DNA from: Dickeya undicola
GTDB taxonomy: Bacteria > Pseudomonadota > Gammaproteobacteria > Enterobacterales > Enterobacteriaceae
DNA: 64,000 nt
Direction of reading: 5' to 3'
Assembly (NCBI RefSeq): GCF_000784735.1
Contig: NZ_JSYG01000019.1
Location: forward strand, 215,332 to 279,331
Both the position numbers and the translations under genes were made by a program. Under the pieces are notes generated by a model. It had not been told where the DNA came from, ran no database searches, and saw only the letters and a list, made by a program, of their open reading frames with translations. Below are positions 45,018 to 56,083 of this stretch, piece after piece. Every line of letters begins with the position of its first letter. The stretch's first letter is position 1.

Positions 45018-45752
45018 ATGTCTACGCTGAATCTGGAGGCGCTGCGCGCCTTGCCTCAACCGGAACAGGCTGCTGCGCTGGCGGAAGTCAACCAACAGTT
45101 GGAGAATCTGTCCGCACAGGAGCGTGTCAGTTGGGCGCTGGAAAACCTGCCAGGCGAGTTCGTGCTTTCTTCCAGTTTCGGTATTCAGGCGGCGGTGTGC
45201 CTGCATCTGGTTACCCGGCAACGACCTGATATTCCGGTGATTCTCACTGATACCGGTTATCTGTTCCCTGAAACCTATCAATTCATCGATCAGCTGACCG
45301 AGCAATTGAGTCTTAACCTTCAGGTTTTCCGTGCCATACAGTCTCCTGCCTGGCAGGAGGCGCGTTACGGCAAATTGTGGGAGCAGGGGCTGACCGGTAT
45401 TGAACAATACAATCAGATCAATAAAGTCGAGCCGATGGATCGGGCATTGCAGGAGTTGCACGCAGGCACCTGGTTCGCCGGTCTGCGCCATGAACAGTCG
45501 GCCAGTCGTGAAGCATTGCCGGTGTTGGCTGTCATGCGCGGTGTATTTAAGTTCTTGCCGATCATCGACTGGGATAACCGCATGGTGTACCAGTATCTGA
45601 GAGCCAATGGATTGAGCTACCACCCGCTATGGGAACAAGGCTATCTGTCAGTGGGAGATACGCATACCACCCGCAAGTGGGAGCCGGGCATGAGCGAGGA
45701 AGAAACCCGTTTCTTCGGCCTGAAACGCGAATGCGGGCTGCACGAAGGTTGA
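45018..45752 (+). CDS. cysH: Phosphoadenosine phosphosulfate reductase
   Basis: Reduces PAPS to sulfite with thioredoxin or glutaredoxin. The 244 residues include the PP-loop-like nucleotide site [10 protein letters not shown] and the essential C-terminal cysteine in ECGLHEG. It is 12 bases after cysI with a CAGGAGA ribosome binding site. The lack of paired cysteines typical of APS reductases supports PAPS as substrate. Confidence 0.97.
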   Translation: MSTLNLEALRALPQPEQAAALAEVNQQLENLSAQERVSWALENLPGEFVLSSSFGIQAAVCLHLVTRQRPDIPVILTDTGYLFPETYQFIDQLTEQLSLNLQVFRAIQSPAWQEARYGKLWEQGLTGIEQYNQINKVEPMDRALQELHAGTWFAGLRHEQSASREALPVLAVMRGVFKFLPIIDWDNRMVYQYLRANGLSYHPLWEQGYLSVGDTHTTRKWEPGMSEEETRFFGLKRECGLHEG

Positions 45753-46062
45753 TATACTCTTGACCACAGAGGGTTTGTCAGTCATATCCATAACGTTGAA
45801 CACTGTTACCTGTAGCGATGTCGGCTACGGGTGTACGGTGTTATCACATTATCCATGTGCTGATGTGCTTGCCTGCATGGAGCAGGCTACCGTGAACGCG
45901 AAGTGTAAAAAAACCATGAAAACCGTTATTAAGCGTTTTTATTCTTTCCCGCATGGTTTGTTATTCCATTACGGAACTAATCATACTAATTCGGCATTTC
46001 ATAACCTTTCTCTTCACGTTTTATAGTCGCTTTATAGAATTTTTAGCTTAGTAAAGGCATCT
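45753..46062. promoter_or_regulatory. Intergenic region before cysG
   Basis: 310 bases, increasingly AT-rich to the right, most likely holding the CysB-dependent promoter of cysGDNC. A weak inverted repeat AAACCATG/CATGGTTT spans 45911-45959. The reading frame at 45760-46026 has no recognisable family or start signal and is not called a gene. Confidence 0.45.
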
Positions 46063-47484
46063 GTGAACTATCTCCCTATATTCGCCGATCTCCGGCAACG
46101 CCCTGTGCTGGTCGTCGGGGGCGGCGAGGTGGCAACCCGCAAAATTGACTTGTTGCAACGTGCCGGGGCCGAGGTGTGGGTGGCGGCACGGTTGCTGTGC
46201 GAACCGCTGCACGAGCAGCATCAGACGGGCCGCTTGACATGGGTCGCGCAGGAATTTTCGCCTGCGCTGCTGGATAACGTGTTTCTGGTGATTGCCGCGA
46301 CCGACGATGCTGCATTGAACGCCTCGATATTTGAGGAAGCCAATCGCCGACAGTTGTTGGTCAACGTGGTGGATGACCAGCCTAAATGCTCATTTATTTT
46401 TCCTTCGCTGATTGACCGCTCACCGCTAATGGTGGCGATTTCGTCCGGCGGCCAGGCACCGGTGCTGGCGCGCTTGCTGCGGGAAAAACTGGAGTCGCTG
46501 TTGCCCGCGCGTCTGGGGTTGATGGCGGAGCTGGCCGGAAAATGGCGTGGGCGCATCAAGCAGCGGTTGGCATCGGTAGCGGAACGTCGTCGTTTTTGGG
46601 AACGCATTTTTACCGGTCGTTTTTCCAGTCTGGTGGCCGCCGGGCAACTGACACAGGCTGAGCAGGAACTGGAACAGCAACTGACGCAGCCTGATATTCA
46701 GCAAGGTGAGGTGGCGCTGGTTGGCGCTGGGCCGGGCGACGCTGGTCTGCTGACGCTGCGTGGCCTACAGGTGATTCAGCAGGCGGATGTGGTGCTTTAT
46801 GACCATCTGGTCAGCGATGAGGTGCTGGATCTGGTGCGCCGCGATGCAGAGCGGATTTGCGTCGGCAAACGCGCCAGTGCGCATCTGCTGCCGCAAGACG
46901 AGATTAATGCGCTGTTGGTGAAGCTGGCGCAGGAAGGTAAACGGGTAGTGCGGCTGAAAGGCGGTGACCCCTTTATTTTCGGGCGTGGCGGCGAAGAGCT
47001 ACAGCAAGTGGCGCAGGCGGGGATTCCGTTTCAGGTGGTGCCGGGCATCACCGCGGCGGCGGGCGCTACGGCGTATGCCGGTATTCCGCTGACACACCGG
47101 GATTATGCGCAGAGCGTGATATTCATCACCGGGCACTGTCGCCCGGATGGCGACGCGCTGGATTGGTCGACGTTAGCGCGTGGCCGACAGACATTGGCTA
47201 TCTACATGGGGGCGGTCAAGTCGGCAGAAATCAGCCAGCAGTTGATCGCGCATGGTCGGGCACCGCACACACCGGTGGCGGTCATTGGCCGCGGCACACG
47301 GCAGGATCAGTCGGTTTTGACCGGTACGCTAGCGGAACTGGAACAACTGGCACAGCAGTCGCCGACACCGGCGCTGCTGGTGATTGGCGAAGTGGTGAGT
47401 TTACATCAACACATCGCCTGGTTTGGTGAACAAGCGCGGATGACGCCGACTGACGGGCGCTCGGCCGTGGTGAATCTGGCTTAA
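46063..47484 (+). CDS. cysG: Siroheme synthase
   Basis: Trifunctional enzyme making siroheme from uroporphyrinogen III. The N-terminal dehydrogenase/ferrochelatase half has [15 protein letters not shown] and [14 protein letters not shown]; the C-terminal SUMT half has [32 protein letters not shown] and [18 protein letters not shown]. The 473 residues start at GTG, preceded by AAAGG at five bases, giving the expected N-terminus MNYLPIF. In E. coli cysG lies with nir genes; here it heads cysDNC and is thus tied to sulfite reduction. Confidence 0.96.
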   Translation: MNYLPIFADLRQRPVLVVGGGEVATRKIDLLQRAGAEVWVAARLLCEPLHEQHQTGRLTWVAQEFSPALLDNVFLVIAATDDAALNASIFEEANRRQLLVNVVDDQPKCSFIFPSLIDRSPLMVAISSGGQAPVLARLLREKLESLLPARLGLMAELAGKWRGRIKQRLASVAERRRFWERIFTGRFSSLVAAGQLTQAEQELEQQLTQPDIQQGEVALVGAGPGDAGLLTLRGLQVIQQADVVLYDHLVSDEVLDLVRRDAERICVGKRASAHLLPQDEINALLVKLAQEGKRVVRLKGGDPFIFGRGGEELQQVAQAGIPFQVVPGITAAAGATAYAGIPLTHRDYAQSVIFITGHCRPDGDALDWSTLARGRQTLAIYMGAVKSAEISQQLIAHGRAPHTPVAVIGRGTRQDQSVLTGTLAELEQLAQQSPTPALLVIGEVVSLHQHIAWFGEQARMTPTDGRSAVVNLA

Positions 47485-47494
47485 GGTTAAGGTT

Positions 47495-48403
47495 ATGAAC
47501 GAGAAAAGACTCACGCATTTAAAACAACTTGAAGCAGAAAGTATTCATATCATTCGTGAGGTAGCGGCTGAGTTCAGCAACCCGGTGATGATGTATTCCA
47601 TCGGCAAGGATTCCTCGGTGATGCTGCATCTGGCCCGTAAGGCGTTCTTTCCTGGCACGCTGCCGTTCCCGTTGCTGCATGTGGATACCGGTTGGAAATT
47701 CCGCGAAATGTACCAATTCCGTGATCGTACCGCTAAAGCTTACGGTTGTGAGCTGTTGGTGCATCGCAACCCGGAAGGGGTGGCGATGGGGATTAACCCG
47801 TTTGTGCACGGCAGCGCCAAGCATACCGACATCATGAAAACCGAAGGGTTGAAACAGGCGTTGGACAAATACGGCTTTGACGCCGCGTTTGGCGGTGCTC
47901 GTCGTGACGAGGAGAAATCCCGTGCTAAAGAGCGTATTTACTCTTTCCGTGATCGCTCCCATCGCTGGGACCCGAAAAACCAGCGTCCGGAACTGTGGAA
48001 CAACTATAACGGCCAGATTAACAAGGGCGAGAGCATCCGCGTATTCCCGCTGTCCAACTGGACCGAGCTGGATATCTGGCAGTACATCTACCTGGAAAAT
48101 ATCGATATTGTGCCGCTGTATTTGGCCGCGGAGCGTCCGGTGCTGGAGCGCGACGGCATGTTACTGATGGTGGATGACGACCGTATCGACCTGCAGCCAG
48201 GTGAAGTGATTACCCAGCGCATGGTGCGTTTCCGTACGCTCGGTTGCTGGCCGCTGACCGGTGCGGTGGAGTCGCAGGCGCAGACGTTGCCAGAAATCAT
48301 TGAAGAGATGCTGGTGTCGACCACCAGCGAGCGTCAGGGTCGGGTGATTGACCGCGATCAGGCCGGTTCGATGGAACTGAAAAAGCGTCAAGGGTATTTC
48401 TGA
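47495..48403 (+). CDS. cysD: Sulfate adenylyltransferase subunit 2
   Basis: Catalytic subunit of ATP sulfurylase, activating sulfate to APS together with the GTPase CysN. The 302 residues carry the PP-loop [19 protein letters not shown] and the conserved [18 protein letters not shown]. It starts ten bases after cysG, so the genes form one operon. Confidence 0.98.
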   Translation: MNEKRLTHLKQLEAESIHIIREVAAEFSNPVMMYSIGKDSSVMLHLARKAFFPGTLPFPLLHVDTGWKFREMYQFRDRTAKAYGCELLVHRNPEGVAMGINPFVHGSAKHTDIMKTEGLKQALDKYGFDAAFGGARRDEEKSRAKERIYSFRDRSHRWDPKNQRPELWNNYNGQINKGESIRVFPLSNWTELDIWQYIYLENIDIVPLYLAAERPVLERDGMLLMVDDDRIDLQPGEVITQRMVRFRTLGCWPLTGAVESQAQTLPEIIEEMLVSTTSERQGRVIDRDQAGSMELKKRQGYF

Positions 48404-48414
48404 GGAATCGTCAA

Positions 48415-49842
48415 ATGAATCATAGTATTGCAAAACAGATTGCCGAGCAGGGCGGGGTTGAGGCTTATCTTCACGCACAGCAGAACAAAAGCCTGTTGCG
48501 TTTTCTGACCTGCGGCAGCGTTGACGATGGTAAAAGCACCCTGATTGGCCGGTTGTTGCACGATACCCGTCAGATTTACGAAGATCAGCTTTCTACATTG
48601 CACAATGACAGCAAGCGCCTGGGTACTCAGGGTGAAAAGCTCGACCTGGCGTTGCTGGTGGACGGCTTGCAGGCGGAACGCGAGCAGGGCATCACTATTG
48701 ACGTGGCTTACCGCTATTTCTCGACGGAAAAACGGAAGTTTATTATTGCCGACACACCGGGGCATGAGCAGTACACCCGTAATATGGCGACCGGCGCTTC
48801 TACCTGCGAACTGGCGATCCTGTTGATTGATGCGCGCAAAGGTGTGCTGGATCAGACCCGCCGCCACAGCTTTATTGCTACGCTGCTGGGCATTCGCCAT
48901 CTGGTGGTGGCGGTCAACAAGATGGACCTGGTGGGGTATGAGCAGGCGGTCTTCGAGCAGTTCAAACAGGATTATCTGGACTTCGCGGGCCAACTGCCGA
49001 CCGATCTGGATATCACCTTTGTGCCGATTTCCGCGCTGGATGGCGACAATGTTGCGACACCGAGCACGACCATGAACTGGTATCGTGGCCCGACACTGCT
49101 GGATGTGCTGGAGACAGTGAATGTCTCTTCACGTAGCCTAAGCCAGCCGATGCGTTTCCCGGTGCAGTACGTTAATCGTCCAAACCTTGATTTTCGTGGT
49201 TACGCTGGCACGGTGGCGTCTGGCGTGGTACGCGTCGGTCAGCGTGTGAAGGTGCTGCCGTCCGGCGTGGAGTCCAGCGTTAGCCGTATCGTCACCTTTG
49301 ATGGTGACCTGCAACAGGCACAGGCTGGCGAAGCAGTGACGCTGGTGTTGTCCAGCGAAGTCGATATCAGCAGGGGCGACCTGCTGGTCGGTCACGAGGA
49401 AACGCTCCAGGCGGTACGCAGCGCGAAGGTGGATGTAGTGTGGATGGCGGAGCAGCCGCTGGTGCCGGGACAAAGCTACGATATCAAGATTGCCGGTAAG
49501 AAAACGCGTGCGCGGGTGGAGAACATCGACTATCAGGTGGAAATCAATACGCTAACCCAACGGGTTACCGAGTCGTTGCCACTCAACGGTATTGGTCTGG
49601 TCGAGCTGACCTTTGATGAACCATTGGTTCTGGATAAATATCAGCAAAATTCTGTCACCGGCGGCATGATTTTCATCGATCGCCTGAGCAACGTGACAGT
49701 CGGTGCCGGACTGGTACGGGAGCCGCTCGACGTGGCGGAAGCGGAAACCGGCAACTACAGCGCTTTTGAACTGGAACTGAATGCACTGATTCGTCGCCAT
49801 TTCCCGCATTGGGGCGCGCGCGATCTGCTGGGGGGAAAATAA
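48415..49842 (+). CDS. cysN: Sulfate adenylyltransferase subunit 1 (GTPase)
   Basis: EF-Tu-like GTPase subunit that drives APS formation by CysD. The 475 residues show [19 protein letters not shown] (G1), [15 protein letters not shown] (G3) and NKMDL (G4), then two beta-barrel domains. It is 11 bases after cysD and one base before cysC. Confidence 0.98.
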   Translation: MNHSIAKQIAEQGGVEAYLHAQQNKSLLRFLTCGSVDDGKSTLIGRLLHDTRQIYEDQLSTLHNDSKRLGTQGEKLDLALLVDGLQAEREQGITIDVAYRYFSTEKRKFIIADTPGHEQYTRNMATGASTCELAILLIDARKGVLDQTRRHSFIATLLGIRHLVVAVNKMDLVGYEQAVFEQFKQDYLDFAGQLPTDLDITFVPISALDGDNVATPSTTMNWYRGPTLLDVLETVNVSSRSLSQPMRFPVQYVNRPNLDFRGYAGTVASGVVRVGQRVKVLPSGVESSVSRIVTFDGDLQQAQAGEAVTLVLSSEVDISRGDLLVGHEETLQAVRSAKVDVVWMAEQPLVPGQSYDIKIAGKKTRARVENIDYQVEINTLTQRVTESLPLNGIGLVELTFDEPLVLDKYQQNSVTGGMIFIDRLSNVTVGAGLVREPLDVAEAETGNYSAFELELNALIRRHFPHWGARDLLGGK

Positions 49843-49843
49843 C

Positions 49844-50467
49844 GTGGCGCAAACGCATTCCCGGCCGGGCGCACCGGCCGATGACAATGTGGTGTGGCAT
49901 GACCATGCCGTCACGCGCGAAGACCGTGAACGTCAGCATGAGCATCGTGGCGTCGTGGTGTGGTTCACCGGGTTGTCTGGCTCCGGCAAGTCGACACTGG
50001 CCGGTGCACTGGAACAGGCTTTGTTTGCCCGTGGCGTAAGTACCTATCTGCTGGATGGTGATAACGTTCGGCATGGGCTGTGTCGGGATTTGGGGTTTAG
50101 CGATGATGATCGTCGGGAGAACATCCGCCGGGTAGGGGAAGTGGCCCGATTGATGGTCGATGCCGGGCTGGTTGTATTAACCGCCTTTATCTCTCCACAC
50201 CGTGCTGAACGGCAGATGGTGCGTGAACTGCTTGATCAGACGCAGTTTCTTGAAGTGTTCGTCGATACGCCGCTGGCTATTTGTGAAGCCCGCGACCCTA
50301 AAGGGTTATACAGGAAAGCCCGCGCTGGCGAGTTGCGCAATTTCACCGGCATTGACGCAGTTTATGAGGCACCGGAACAGCCGGAATTGCATCTGGACGG
50401 CCAACAATTGGTAACAAATTTAGTCGCTGAATTATTAGATATGCTGCATGGTCGAGCTATCATCTAA
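49844..50467 (+). CDS. cysC: Adenylylsulfate kinase
   Basis: Phosphorylates APS to PAPS, the substrate of CysH. The 207 residues contain P-loop [33 protein letters not shown] and the lid region [21 protein letters not shown]. It starts at GTG one base after the cysN stop with GGGGGA upstream, showing tight coupling. Last gene of cysGDNC. Confidence 0.97.
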   Translation: MAQTHSRPGAPADDNVVWHDHAVTREDRERQHEHRGVVVWFTGLSGSGKSTLAGALEQALFARGVSTYLLDGDNVRHGLCRDLGFSDDDRRENIRRVGEVARLMVDAGLVVLTAFISPHRAERQMVRELLDQTQFLEVFVDTPLAICEARDPKGLYRKARAGELRNFTGIDAVYEAPEQPELHLDGQQLVTNLVAELLDMLHGRAII

Positions 50468-50586
50468 GCCTCAGCTTGCCCCTTTGCAGGCGCTACGGTA
50501 TGCGTGTTTTGACTCGCTGCCGGTTGCCTGACGAAGGGGCAGTCTTCAGGCCAATAGTTACCCGGTGATGGGGTAAAGCAGGAACG

Positions 50587-50934
50587 ATGATGCAGAGTGT
50601 GACGCCATTACCTGATAGTAATTCGCAAGCCGACCATACCGAGGAGGATGACTCGCCTTTTGCTTCTTCCAGCCCGCTGGTAGGAGCGCTGGCAGGCTTT
50701 TGCTTTTACTGGTTGGCTTTCTCTCTGCCGTTCATCGTTTATGGCCTCAATTCCACGCTGTTGCTGATGCTTTACACCTGGCCTTTTTTTCTGGCGTTAA
50801 TGCCTCTGTCGGTCTTGATCGGCATGTTGTTTCGCGTGTTATTGCCGAATCATGTGGTGTGGATGATGCTCTGCTGCATGGTCAGCATTCCGGGCTTGTT
50901 CTGGCTGGTGTTTTTATTGATCACCGGATGGTAG
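50587..50934 (+). CDS. ygbE: YgbE-like inner membrane protein (DUF3561)
   Basis: A 115-residue protein with an acidic, hydrophilic N-terminus and three hydrophobic segments (about residues 30-50, 56-84 and 91-115). It occupies the position of E. coli ygbE between cysC and ftsB and matches that family in length and layout. Function unknown. A CAGGAA ribosome binding site precedes a double ATG; the first was taken. Confidence 0.85.
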   Translation: MMQSVTPLPDSNSQADHTEEDDSPFASSSPLVGALAGFCFYWLAFSLPFIVYGLNSTLLLMLYTWPFFLALMPLSVLIGMLFRVLLPNHVVWMMLCCMVSIPGLFWLVFLLITGW

Positions 50935-51148
50935 CCGCGCAAATGGTGTCGTTCACCAGTCTATTAGCTTCAGAAAAAACGGTTTCAGAACGTTTATTCC
51001 CTTATTAAAATTATTTCCATATACAACTAATCTTCTCCTTCACCATCGGTGTGCGTCTGGCTTTTCCCTGTCAGCGGGGAATGCTGTTGGCGAAGGTGGA
51101 GTCCTGACAAAAGTTATGGGATGATTAGGCGGCTTTTCAGGGGGCTGG

Positions 51149-51487
51149 ATGGGAAAACTTTCGCTATTATTGTTGATTCTTCTCGGTTGGTTGCAATATT
51201 CGCTCTGGCTGGGGAAAAACGGTATTCATGATTACGTGCGGGTGAAGGATGACGTGTCGGTGCAACAGGCTAACAACGTCAAGCTGAAATCCCGTAACGA
51301 ACAGTTGTTTGCGGAAATAGACGATCTCAATGGTGGTCAGGAAGCCATTGAGGAACGGGCGCGCAACGAGCTGGGCATGACCAAACCCGGAGAAAGCTTC
51401 TATCGACTGGTGGCCGACCAGGCGGATCGCCGCGTTGGTGTGAACCCGTCACCGGCCCCTTCCACTCCATCATCGACGTCTCGTTAG
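51149..51487 (+). CDS. ftsB: Cell division protein FtsB
   Basis: Bitopic septum protein that forms the FtsQLB complex and activates septal peptidoglycan synthesis. The 112 residues have an N-terminal membrane segment ([19 protein letters not shown]), then a coiled coil ([18 protein letters not shown]) with [15 protein letters not shown], matching E. coli FtsB. The C-terminal tail is Ser/Pro-rich and slightly longer than in E. coli. ispD begins two bases after the stop. Confidence 0.96.
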   Translation: MGKLSLLLLILLGWLQYSLWLGKNGIHDYVRVKDDVSVQQANNVKLKSRNEQLFAEIDDLNGGQEAIEERARNELGMTKPGESFYRLVADQADRRVGVNPSPAPSTPSSTSR

Positions 51488-51489
51488 GT

Positions 51490-52209
51490 ATGTCTACTCC
51501 AAATCAGTCTTTGGCTGAGGTGGTTGCTGTTTTGCCTGCGGCTGGTAACGGCAGCCGGATGCAGAGCGACCGCCCCAAGCAGTACCTTTCCATCGGCGAT
51601 AAAACGATTATTGAACACACGGTTGCGGCTTTGCTGCGCCATCCGCGTATTCAACGGGTCGTGATCGCTATCAGTGCCGATGACCGTTATTTTCCCGAAC
51701 TGCCTCTCGCCACTGATCCACGTATTCAGGTAGTGACCGGTGGCCGCCAGCGTGCTGACTCCGTGTTGGCCGGTTTGCTGCATTTATCGCACACCGACTG
51801 GGTGCTGGTGCATGATGCGGCGCGCCCTTGTCTGCATCAGGACGATCTGTCCCAACTGCTGGCGCTGGCTGGGCAAAGTGAGGTCGGTGGCATTTTGGCG
51901 GCACCAGTGCGTGATACCATGAAGCGAAGTCAGGATGGCGTCATCGATCATACGGTGGAGCGAGAGGCACTGTGGCACGCCCTGACGCCGCAACTGTTCC
52001 CACTGGCATTACTGCGCAGCTGCCTGGAACGGGCGCTGCGTGAAGGCGCGACGGTCACCGACGAAGCATCGGCACTGGAATATTGCGGCTACCGTCCACA
52101 GATTGTCCCTGGGCGGGCAGACAACATCAAAGTCACGCGCCCGGAAGATCTGGCGCTGGCGGAGTTTTATCTGACACGTAGCACAGTTCAACATCAACAA
52201 GATAATTAA
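51490..52209 (+). CDS. ispD: 2-C-methyl-D-erythritol 4-phosphate cytidylyltransferase
   Basis: MEP isoprenoid pathway enzyme forming CDP-methylerythritol. The 239 residues show the nucleotide-binding [19 protein letters not shown] and [11 protein letters not shown]. It sits in the conserved ftsB-ispD-ispF-truD run and is probably translated with its neighbours. Confidence 0.97.
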   Translation: MSTPNQSLAEVVAVLPAAGNGSRMQSDRPKQYLSIGDKTIIEHTVAALLRHPRIQRVVIAISADDRYFPELPLATDPRIQVVTGGRQRADSVLAGLLHLSHTDWVLVHDAARPCLHQDDLSQLLALAGQSEVGGILAAPVRDTMKRSQDGVIDHTVEREALWHALTPQLFPLALLRSCLERALREGATVTDEASALEYCGYRPQIVPGRADNIKVTRPEDLALAEFYLTRSTVQHQQDN

Positions 52210-52223
52210 AAGGAGCCTGAGTG

Positions 52224-52721
52224 ATGCGTATCGGTCACGGTTTTGATGTGCATAAATTTGGCGGAGAAGGTCCGCTGGTGATCGGTGGGGTACGTATTCC
52301 CTATGAACGTGGCTTGCTGGCGCATTCTGATGGCGACGTGGTGTTGCACGCCGTCACCGATGCGCTGTTAGGTGCAGCGGCGATGGGTGATATCGGTAAA
52401 TTGTTTCCCGACACCGATCCGGCCTACCGCGGCATTGACAGCCGCGAACTGCTGCGCGAAGCCTGGCGTCGCATCACCGCCAAAGGTTACCAACTGGGCA
52501 ACCTTGATGTCACCATCATCGCACAGGCTCCGAAAATGGCACCTCACATCCCGCAGATGCGTGTCAACATCGCCGAAGATCTGCAATCGCACATGGACGA
52601 CATCAACGTCAAAGCCACCACGACTGAACAACTGGGCTTTACCGGCCGTGGCGAAGGGATTGCTTGTGAGGCGGTGGTATTGCTGGTCAAGAGCGATGCG
52701 ACTGGCGTGGTAGCATGGTAA
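52224..52721 (+). CDS. ispF: 2-C-methyl-D-erythritol 2,4-cyclodiphosphate synthase
   Basis: Cyclises CDP-methylerythritol 2-phosphate in the MEP pathway. The 165 residues show metal ligands in [12 protein letters not shown] and [19 protein letters not shown], and [15 protein letters not shown] at the C-terminus. The ATG at 52224 gives the expected MRIGHG start, with AGGAG eight bases upstream; GTG one codon earlier is less likely. Its 3' end overlaps truD by seven bases. Confidence 0.97.
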   Translation: MRIGHGFDVHKFGGEGPLVIGGVRIPYERGLLAHSDGDVVLHAVTDALLGAAAMGDIGKLFPDTDPAYRGIDSRELLREAWRRITAKGYQLGNLDVTIIAQAPKMAPHIPQMRVNIAEDLQSHMDDINVKATTTEQLGFTGRGEGIACEAVVLLVKSDATGVVAW

Positions 52722-53755
52722 TGCACGAGTCACTGTTTTGGTTGCATGGCGAACCGGTTGCAACGGGAGTGCTGAAAGCATCGCCGGATGACTTTTTTGT
52801 TGCCGAAGATCTGGGATTTGCACCGGATGGTGATGGCGAGCATGTGCTGGTACAGGTGCGCAAACGTGGTTGCAATACCACGTTCGTGGCGGAAGCGCTG
52901 GCGAAGTTCGCCGGTATTCCGGCGCGCTCTGTTAGTTATGCCGGGTTGAAAGATCGCCATGCGGTAACCGAACAATGGTTCTGCCTGCATTTGCCGGGGA
53001 AAACGGAGCCGGTGTGGTCAGCCTTTGCGCTGGAAGGGTGCGAAATTCTTGAAGCACAGCGTCATCGCCGTAAACTGCGTATTGGCGCGTTGCGCGGCAA
53101 CCATTTTAGTCTGGTGTTGCGCGAGGTTAGCGACCGTGCCGATGTTGATGCTCGTCTGGCGCTGATCGCCAGTGAAGGTGTGCCCAACTACTTCGGCAGT
53201 CAGCGTTTTGGTCGTGACGGTAACAACCTGGAACAGGCTCGCCGTTGGGCGAATGATGAGATTCGGGTTAAGGATCGCAGCAAGCGCAGCTTCTACTTGT
53301 CTGCCGTTCGCAGTGAGTTATTCAACCAGATGACCAGTGCGCGGCTTGCGACGTATGGTACAACACAGGTGTTAACTGGCGATGCATTGCAACTGGCTGG
53401 CCGTGGCAGTTGGTTTGTGGTCAAGCCGGAAGAACAGGCTGATGCGCAGTCGCGCGTGGTAGCTGGCGAACTGCGGATTACTGCTGCACTGCCAGGACAG
53501 GGCGAACCCGGCGTACAGGAACAGGCATTGGCGTTCGAACAACAATGTCTGGAAGACCAAACGCTGTTGTTGTCACTACTGAGACGTGAACGAGTAGACA
53601 GTGCGCGCCGCGCTATCATGCTCTATCCACAAGACCTGCGCTGGTCATGGCGGGATGACGCTACGCTTGAGTTACACTTCTGGTTGCCGACAGGGTGTTT
53701 CGCCACCAGCGTGATACGGGAACTGCTACTTCCTGTGCACCAGGAGATTGAGTGA
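52715..53755 (+). CDS. truD: tRNA pseudouridine(13) synthase
   Basis: Converts U13 to pseudouridine in tRNA-Glu. The 346 residues contain the catalytic-Asp motif [12 protein letters not shown] and the TRUD insertion region ([12 protein letters not shown]). It starts inside the last codons of ispF, showing translational coupling; a second ATG two codons on is an alternative start. Downstream, where enterobacteria usually carry surE, only 129 bases separate it from pcm. Confidence 0.96.
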   Translation: MVMHESLFWLHGEPVATGVLKASPDDFFVAEDLGFAPDGDGEHVLVQVRKRGCNTTFVAEALAKFAGIPARSVSYAGLKDRHAVTEQWFCLHLPGKTEPVWSAFALEGCEILEAQRHRRKLRIGALRGNHFSLVLREVSDRADVDARLALIASEGVPNYFGSQRFGRDGNNLEQARRWANDEIRVKDRSKRSFYLSAVRSELFNQMTSARLATYGTTQVLTGDALQLAGRGSWFVVKPEEQADAQSRVVAGELRITAALPGQGEPGVQEQALAFEQQCLEDQTLLLSLLRRERVDSARRAIMLYPQDLRWSWRDDATLELHFWLPTGCFATSVIRELLLPVHQEIE

Positions 53756-53884
53756 CTGACCTGATAGCCGACAACTTTCCCGGTTTCGGCGGTATGATTT
53801 ATCTGGATATAGGCTATCGATTTTTTTGGTTATCGGAGGACGGGACGAGTTGATGAGGTGGGCTAACACCGGAGTTGACGGAGA

Positions 53885-54511
53885 ATGGTGAATAAACGCG
53901 TGCAAACGTTGCTGGCGCAGCTTCACCAACAGGGCATTCAGGATGAACGCCTGTTACAGGCTATGGCCTCGGTTCCTCGCGAGCGTTTTGTTGACGAGGC
54001 GTTTGAACATAAAGCCTATGATAACGTCGCCCTGCCGATCGGTTCCGGACAAACTATCTCTCAACCCTACATCGTAGCCAGAATGACCGAGCTGTTGCGG
54101 CTAACGCCGGAGTCCCGCGTGCTGGAGATCGGCACCGGTTCCGGTTACCAGACCGCGATTCTGGCGCATCTGGTGCGGCATGTGTTTTCGGTAGAACGTA
54201 TTAAGGGATTACAGTGGCAGGCTAAGCGGCGTCTTAAGCAACTTGACCTGCACAATGTGTCTACTCGTCATGGCGACGGCTGGCAAGGCTGGTCGTCCAA
54301 AGGGCCGTTTGACGCAATAATTGTCACGGCGGCACCGCCGGAAATTCCGTCCGCACTGATGGCGCAACTGGACGAAGGCGGCATCATGGTCTTGCCCGTA
54401 GGTGAAGAACAGCAGACATTGCAGGTTGTTTTGCATCGCAATGGCGAGTTTGTCGTTCAGACGGTGGAAATGGTTCGGTTTGTTCCGCTGGTCAAAGGGG
54501 AGTTGGCCTGA
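53885..54511 (+). CDS. pcm: Protein-L-isoaspartate O-methyltransferase
   Basis: Repairs isoaspartyl residues in aged proteins by SAM-dependent methylation. The 208 residues equal E. coli Pcm in length, with [18 protein letters not shown], the SAM motif [15 protein letters not shown] and [13 protein letters not shown]. The start has GGAG close upstream. In E. coli it follows surE, absent here. Confidence 0.97.
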   Translation: MVNKRVQTLLAQLHQQGIQDERLLQAMASVPRERFVDEAFEHKAYDNVALPIGSGQTISQPYIVARMTELLRLTPESRVLEIGTGSGYQTAILAHLVRHVFSVERIKGLQWQAKRRLKQLDLHNVSTRHGDGWQGWSSKGPFDAIIVTAAPPEIPSALMAQLDEGGIMVLPVGEEQQTLQVVLHRNGEFVVQTVEMVRFVPLVKGELA

Positions 54512-54818
54512 TACGGTTGCCAATCTCGGTAAAAAGTCCGTCTTTAAAATTTCAATACAACTGTCTTATGGTGATAACGGATTGATATTGATAGGCTGTG
54601 TCCCGTCGTTGTCCGTGATTCTAACCCTGTTGGTATGGCGTGATCGCCAGACAGACCTTATGGTGCCGCCTGTTTGCGTCGACGAATAAAATAAACGGTA
54701 ATCGTTTTACGTTCCTCGCTTCGCATGATTGCTTGCCTTTATCAGGGTGTTCCGAGCGGAAATACGTTTCGGGACCGGACAGATTTCGTCATTTTTGGTT
54801 ATAGGGGGAATTTGGCGC
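54512..54818. other. Intergenic region between pcm and nlpD
   Basis: 307 bases with no credible gene. It should hold the nlpD promoter. The AGGGGGAA at 54803-54810 is the nlpD ribosome binding site. A TGTGTCCCG-containing segment around 54598 loosely resembles one arm of the 18425-18590 palindrome; the match is too short to call. Confidence 0.5.
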
Positions 54819-56030
54819 ATGGGAAGCCAAATCGTGAATTGGCGTCAGATCGCTGTGTGTTCGGTGATTACTCTGGGATTGGCTGGTTGTGCAAATGATA
54901 ATAATCAGGCGGCTCCGATCAGCAGCGTGGGAGATAACGGCGCAGGAAGCCGTTCGGGTAGTTCCACCACCTATTCTCCGCCGCCCCGCATTTCCAGTGT
55001 AGGCAGTGTGAGCAGCAATACACAATCTGCTCCTTCAGCGGGCATCAGCCGCCCTTCCGGCGATGCGCCGGTCACCACCCGTGAAGGTAAAATTGTCTAT
55101 AACCGCAGCTATAACAGCATCCCCAAAGGTAGCTATAGCGGTAATAACTATACCGTCAAACGTGGGGATACGTTGTTCTATATCGCCTGGATTACTGGCA
55201 ACGATTACCGCGAGCTGGCTCAGCGCAACAACATTCAGGAACCTTACAGCCTGAATGTGGGCCAGTCGTTAAGCCTCGGCAGCAATATGAATGCCGGTGG
55301 CAGCACTCAGGGCATGGCGATTGCCAGCGCGCCGACGACAGTAGCAACATCCGCACCGGTGGTAAGCAGCCCGTCCGACAGCGGTCATATGTTGCCTGAA
55401 AATGCCGCCAAAGCCTCTGGCAACGGCCGTATGTTGTCAGGTAATAGCACCGCCAGCAGCAGTGGTCATATGCTGCCAGCTAACGCGGCCGCCGCGCAGT
55501 CATCATCGTCAACACAAATGCAAACTGCGCAGGTTGATTCTCAACCAACTAATGCGTATTCTGAAGGTTCGGGTAAACAGAATGTGGGTAAGATGTTGCC
55601 TACAGCGGGGGCTGCGACCACGCTTCCGACCACCGAACCGACGCAAACAAACGCGGCAATTGCCAGCTGGCGTTGGCCTACAGACGGGAAAGTCATAGAT
55701 AGTTTCTCAGCCTCAGAGGGGGGAAATAAAGGGATTGATATCGCCGGCTCACGTGGGCAATCCGTTATCGCTACCGCATCCGGGCGTGTAGTGTATGCGG
55801 GTAATGCGTTACGCGGTTACGGTAATCTGATTATCATCAAACATAATGATGATTACCTGAGCGCCTATGCCCATAACGAAACCATGCTGGTCCGGGAACA
55901 ACAAGAGGTAAAGGCGGGTCAACAAATCGCTACCATGGGTAGCACCGGAACCAGTTCAGTACGCTTGCATTTTGAAATTCGTTACAAGGGGAAATCCGTA
56001 AACCCGCTGCGTTTTCTTCCGCAGCGATAA
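54819..56030 (+). CDS. nlpD: Murein hydrolase activator NlpD, lipoprotein
   Basis: Outer-membrane lipoprotein that activates amidase AmiC for septal peptidoglycan splitting. The start at 54819 gives a lipoprotein signal (LGLAGC, lipid-bearing Cys about residue 23) and is preceded by AGGGGGAA; the frame is open 30 codons further up but without support. A LysM domain lies at about 107-150 ([14 protein letters not shown]). A low-complexity linker carries SGHMLP-type repeats. A C-terminal LytM domain ([13 protein letters not shown]) lacks the usual zinc His, as in other NlpD activators. In E. coli the main rpoS promoter lies inside nlpD. Length 403. Confidence 0.94.
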   Translation: MGSQIVNWRQIAVCSVITLGLAGCANDNNQAAPISSVGDNGAGSRSGSSTTYSPPPRISSVGSVSSNTQSAPSAGISRPSGDAPVTTREGKIVYNRSYNSIPKGSYSGNNYTVKRGDTLFYIAWITGNDYRELAQRNNIQEPYSLNVGQSLSLGSNMNAGGSTQGMAIASAPTTVATSAPVVSSPSDSGHMLPENAAKASGNGRMLSGNSTASSSGHMLPANAAAAQSSSSTQMQTAQVDSQPTNAYSEGSGKQNVGKMLPTAGAATTLPTTEPTQTNAAIASWRWPTDGKVIDSFSASEGGNKGIDIAGSRGQSVIATASGRVVYAGNALRGYGNLIIIKHNDDYLSAYAHNETMLVREQQEVKAGQQIATMGSTGTSSVRLHFEIRYKGKSVNPLRFLPQR

Positions 56031-56083
56031 ATCGGGCAGAGTATTTCGGTATTCTGCCATGGGATCACGGGTAGGAGCCACTT

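Noticed and set aside
45760..46026. 88-codon frame between cysH and cysG
   Set aside because: No ribosome binding site or family resemblance; lies in the expected cysG promoter region.
54593..54630. Second copy of the 18425-18590 palindrome
   Set aside because: Similarity is limited to about 20 bases with several mismatches and no inverted partner was found.
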